A stretch of 64,000 bases of DNA from Candidatus Sumerlaeota bacterium (GTDB taxonomy: Bacteria > Sumerlaeota > Sumerlaeia > MWCT01 > JAUWMI01). The DNA lies in the NCBI GenBank assembly GCA_030613245.1, contig JAUWMI010000009.1, positions 1 to 64,000 of the forward strand, written 5' to 3'. A program made the translations under genes and the position numbers. Under the pieces are notes generated by a model. It saw only the letters and a program-made list of their open reading frames with translations, was not told the origin of the DNA and did no database searches. This document shows, one piece after another, positions 63,201-64,000 of the stretch. Numbering within the stretch: position 1 is the stretch's first letter; every line of letters begins with the position of its first letter.

Positions 63201-64000
63201 AGCAGTCTTAAAGTAAAAGTCACTGAGAATAGGCAGCATATTGGCATCCCGGCATTCAAATTCCACCGCCTTCTCATAGAGCATTATTGCCCCGGTATCC
63301 GTGCGTTGAAAAGCTGCGTATGCGGTTGCAATCGGCACTACAATATCCGCCCCCAGCCCGCTTTTCTCTTTCAGCTCTTCATACACCTCGATCACATCTG
63401 ACCACTGCTGACCTTCGTAGTAGCAGCGCCCCAGCAATCTCAGGTAGCGCTCGCGCTGCTCCGTTAAGGGCAGAACCCTCCTATAGATCCCAACAGCCTC
63501 AGCAGTCACCGCATTTTGCGCAGCATAGTAGTCTGCCACGACTTGCAGCACATCCATGTCTGTCCGATTCAGTTTCAAATACTGCATAAACCAGTGGAGT
63601 GTCGAAGGGCTAACTTGTTGAGTGTCAATGTAATAGCTAACAATACGCTTAAGGACGGTGATCTCCTGGGGATCATCCTTGTGGATTGCCGTCAGAATTG
63701 CCAGTCCTTCCTCCTGACGACCAATGCCAAAGTAAGCTTCGCTCAGCAGTAGCTGCAGCTCTTTGTCATGCGGCTTATAGGCAAGATATTGCTCGTACCA
63801 CTGAACCGCCTCACTATCAATTCGCCTGGCACTACTGTGGCTCTTCACAATTAGGTCCAGGATAGCCATGTGCTCTCCATCCGACTGCAATATCTCTTGG
63901 TACACCGACATGGCCTTCTCATCCGTCTTACCCAAATTAACGTATATGTCAGACAGCGAATGCAGAGCCTCGGCATAGGTCTCCTCTGCCGCCTTCCAGT
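60249..64000 (-). CDS. TPR-rich Ser/Thr protein kinase, 5' end outside the window
   Basis: At least 1,249 residues; the frame is open to the window edge (WKAAEETYAEALHSLSDIY), so the N-terminus is missing. About 950 residues of TPR-like repeats (for example AIADLESAYELAKENANVLY) lead to a C-terminal Hanks-type kinase (last 259 residues) with GRGSMGLVF, IALK, HRDIKPAN, DFGIA and SPEQ, so it should be active. The linker (AVDIAYRDVSMRVRELREEM) matches the paralogue at 23666-26962 (AVDFYYRDVRDRLKRVEEL), but no propeller is seen. No transmembrane helix in the visible part. Confidence 0.88.
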   Translation of the reverse strand, partial: WKAAEETYAEALHSLSDIYVNLGKTDEKAMSVYQEILQSDGEHMAILDLIVKSHSSARRIDSEAVQWYEQYLAYKPHDKELQLLLSEAYFGIGRQEEGLAILTAIHKDDPQEITVLKRIVSYYIDTQQVSPSTLHWFMQYLKLNRTDMDVLQVVADYYAAQNAVTAEAVGIYRRVLPLTEQRERYLRLLGRCYYEGQQWSDVIEVYEELKEKSGLGADIVVPIATAYAAFQRTDTGAIMLYEKAVEFECRDANMLPILSDFYFKTARHDAHAMKCFKETLQIQRQHMGARLGLCHAYVANGEYARALEEGLRHLRLYACDSTAVRIVAWCIVESGTADELECLEQLDADSRRLILEELYSLAPEAGSVERQLSEYYLQENRDDDKAVRVYEGALLAGGEKLALLSRLSAIAHARGEQDKGIVFDKEIYTLCRQLCPLDEQRKPGESARVDCPEVCVCLGQYYLDRNAVGVDAQEVYQRCYQKGDRSPGIVIKLAQFALDNEDRSLEAIAYYQAAIQWLPRNKPLRYALMQSYIENNQVEPVFDFCRKQLSAEVLDPNVLDILTLCLSQCEEVDRETLEFLESLYVKCMDSEKLCVALALIYSKVKNYSKRALAVYEKALRVKPDDLDLLGCQARCYEQMGDYDRSLEVYERIRMAIPDDVTITNRLAKLYAKMNMRSRQSLEIIQQASSEDPFDRELQLHLMEMLFQMELVDQGWQVVDLIVARMPESLPEVIKRLERFKGTNVWTSEAILKLSALYIDVGRIDQALRELTTLQSDYHRFCGELIDCYTKIITKDPVNVQVWIERGVIYKLTGRFEEAIADLESAYELAKENANVLYELAETYAAYIATQKEPDVELMSKLGQLYFEIGELDDCIATYQKVLQYKKDSPDAMLALGECFHKKALLEVAYGYYTKLEKTDDVKDLLYELGDDFYTRGEFEKAIAAFQEIMAVDIAYRDVSMRVRELREEMENAAIPEGQHRSIWAQLNTRARRRFKLLEEIGRGSMGLVFKAYDRELDEVIALKILPAHFSRDKEAVARFKQEAKAARRLTHPNIVRIFDIGEEEGRKYISMEFIEGEDLKQIIAGKKKLSVSEMLHYAIEIALGLAYAHGMDILHRDIKPANVMITTDQKVKLTDFGIATVMTEAQETSSEIIVGTPLYMSPEQNEGKPCSAGSDVYSLGVVMYEMLMGYPPFRLGNVAYHHIFTKPPAMKGVKKRLAVMVMRCLEKDPASRYASMDELIRDLKTVRTS

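Overview
The window is a gene-dense chromosomal segment (roughly 50-55% GC by eye) from an uncultivated bacterium, most likely a diderm of a deep-branching candidate phylum. The grounds are a normal bacterial core (prs, rplY, pth, rpsF-ssb-rpsR-rplI-dnaB, HU, YebC), envelope genes typical of diderms (DUF374 acyltransferase, O-antigen ligase family, Wzx-like flippase, PilB/GspE ATPase), and archaeal-looking additions (pyruvoyl arginine decarboxylase, deoxyhypusine-synthase-like enzyme, NfnAB, pyruvate phosphate dikinase). I cannot name the phylum from sequence alone.

Layout. (1) 1-2.6 kb is an AT-richer accessory strip with three copies of a tRNA-Gln(TTG) gene; only the last is intact. Between them lie toxin-antitoxin-like genes: MNT plus a broken HEPN, then a solitary HicB-like protein, an HTH/DUF5678-like protein and a retropepsin-like protease. 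(2) 2.7-10.7 kb is the housekeeping cluster, interrupted at 5.2-6.35 kb by a non-coding repeat element. (3) 10.9-21.2 kb holds a beta-CASP nuclease, an MglA/roadblock pair, a lipoprotein, a RAYT transposase, a surface-polysaccharide operon (acyl ligase, flippase, glycosyltransferase), an acyltransferase and transaldolase. (4) 21.9-29.0 kb is a minus-strand signalling operon: PilB-like ATPase, TPR/beta-propeller Ser/Thr kinase, FHA-GAF-histidine-kinase-like protein. (5) 29-42.6 kb is metabolic: alanine racemase, FAH-family protein, two Gfo/Idh/MocA oxidoreductases, NfnAB, PPDK with a histone-H1-like tail, and an O-antigen-ligase-like protein. (6) 42.6-44.1 kb is a second copy of the large non-coding element. 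(7) 44.1-50.5 kb has a DHH phosphoesterase, a PASTA protein, HU, a nitroreductase and a GH57-like protein. (8) 50.6-54.1 kb is a polyamine operon: pyruvoyl ArgDC, DHS-like, agmatinase, YbaK-like deacylase. (9) 54.6-64 kb has an FHA-GAF-sigma54 activator, a SprT-like protease, YebC, a GT-C glycosyltransferase and a second, truncated TPR kinase.

Two themes run through the window. First, a phospho-signalling inventory (two long TPR Ser/Thr kinases, two FHA proteins, an isolated PASTA protein, MglA/roadblock) suggests Thr-phosphorylation control of a pilus/secretion machine and of sigma54 transcription; this is inference. Second, the spaces between genes are colonised by palindromic repeats with conserved outer arms (GTAGGGGC...GCCCCTAC) and variable but self-complementary inner arms. 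A RAYT transposase gene carries one of them inside its reading frame. Two large mosaic non-coding elements with terminal inverted repeats add to this.
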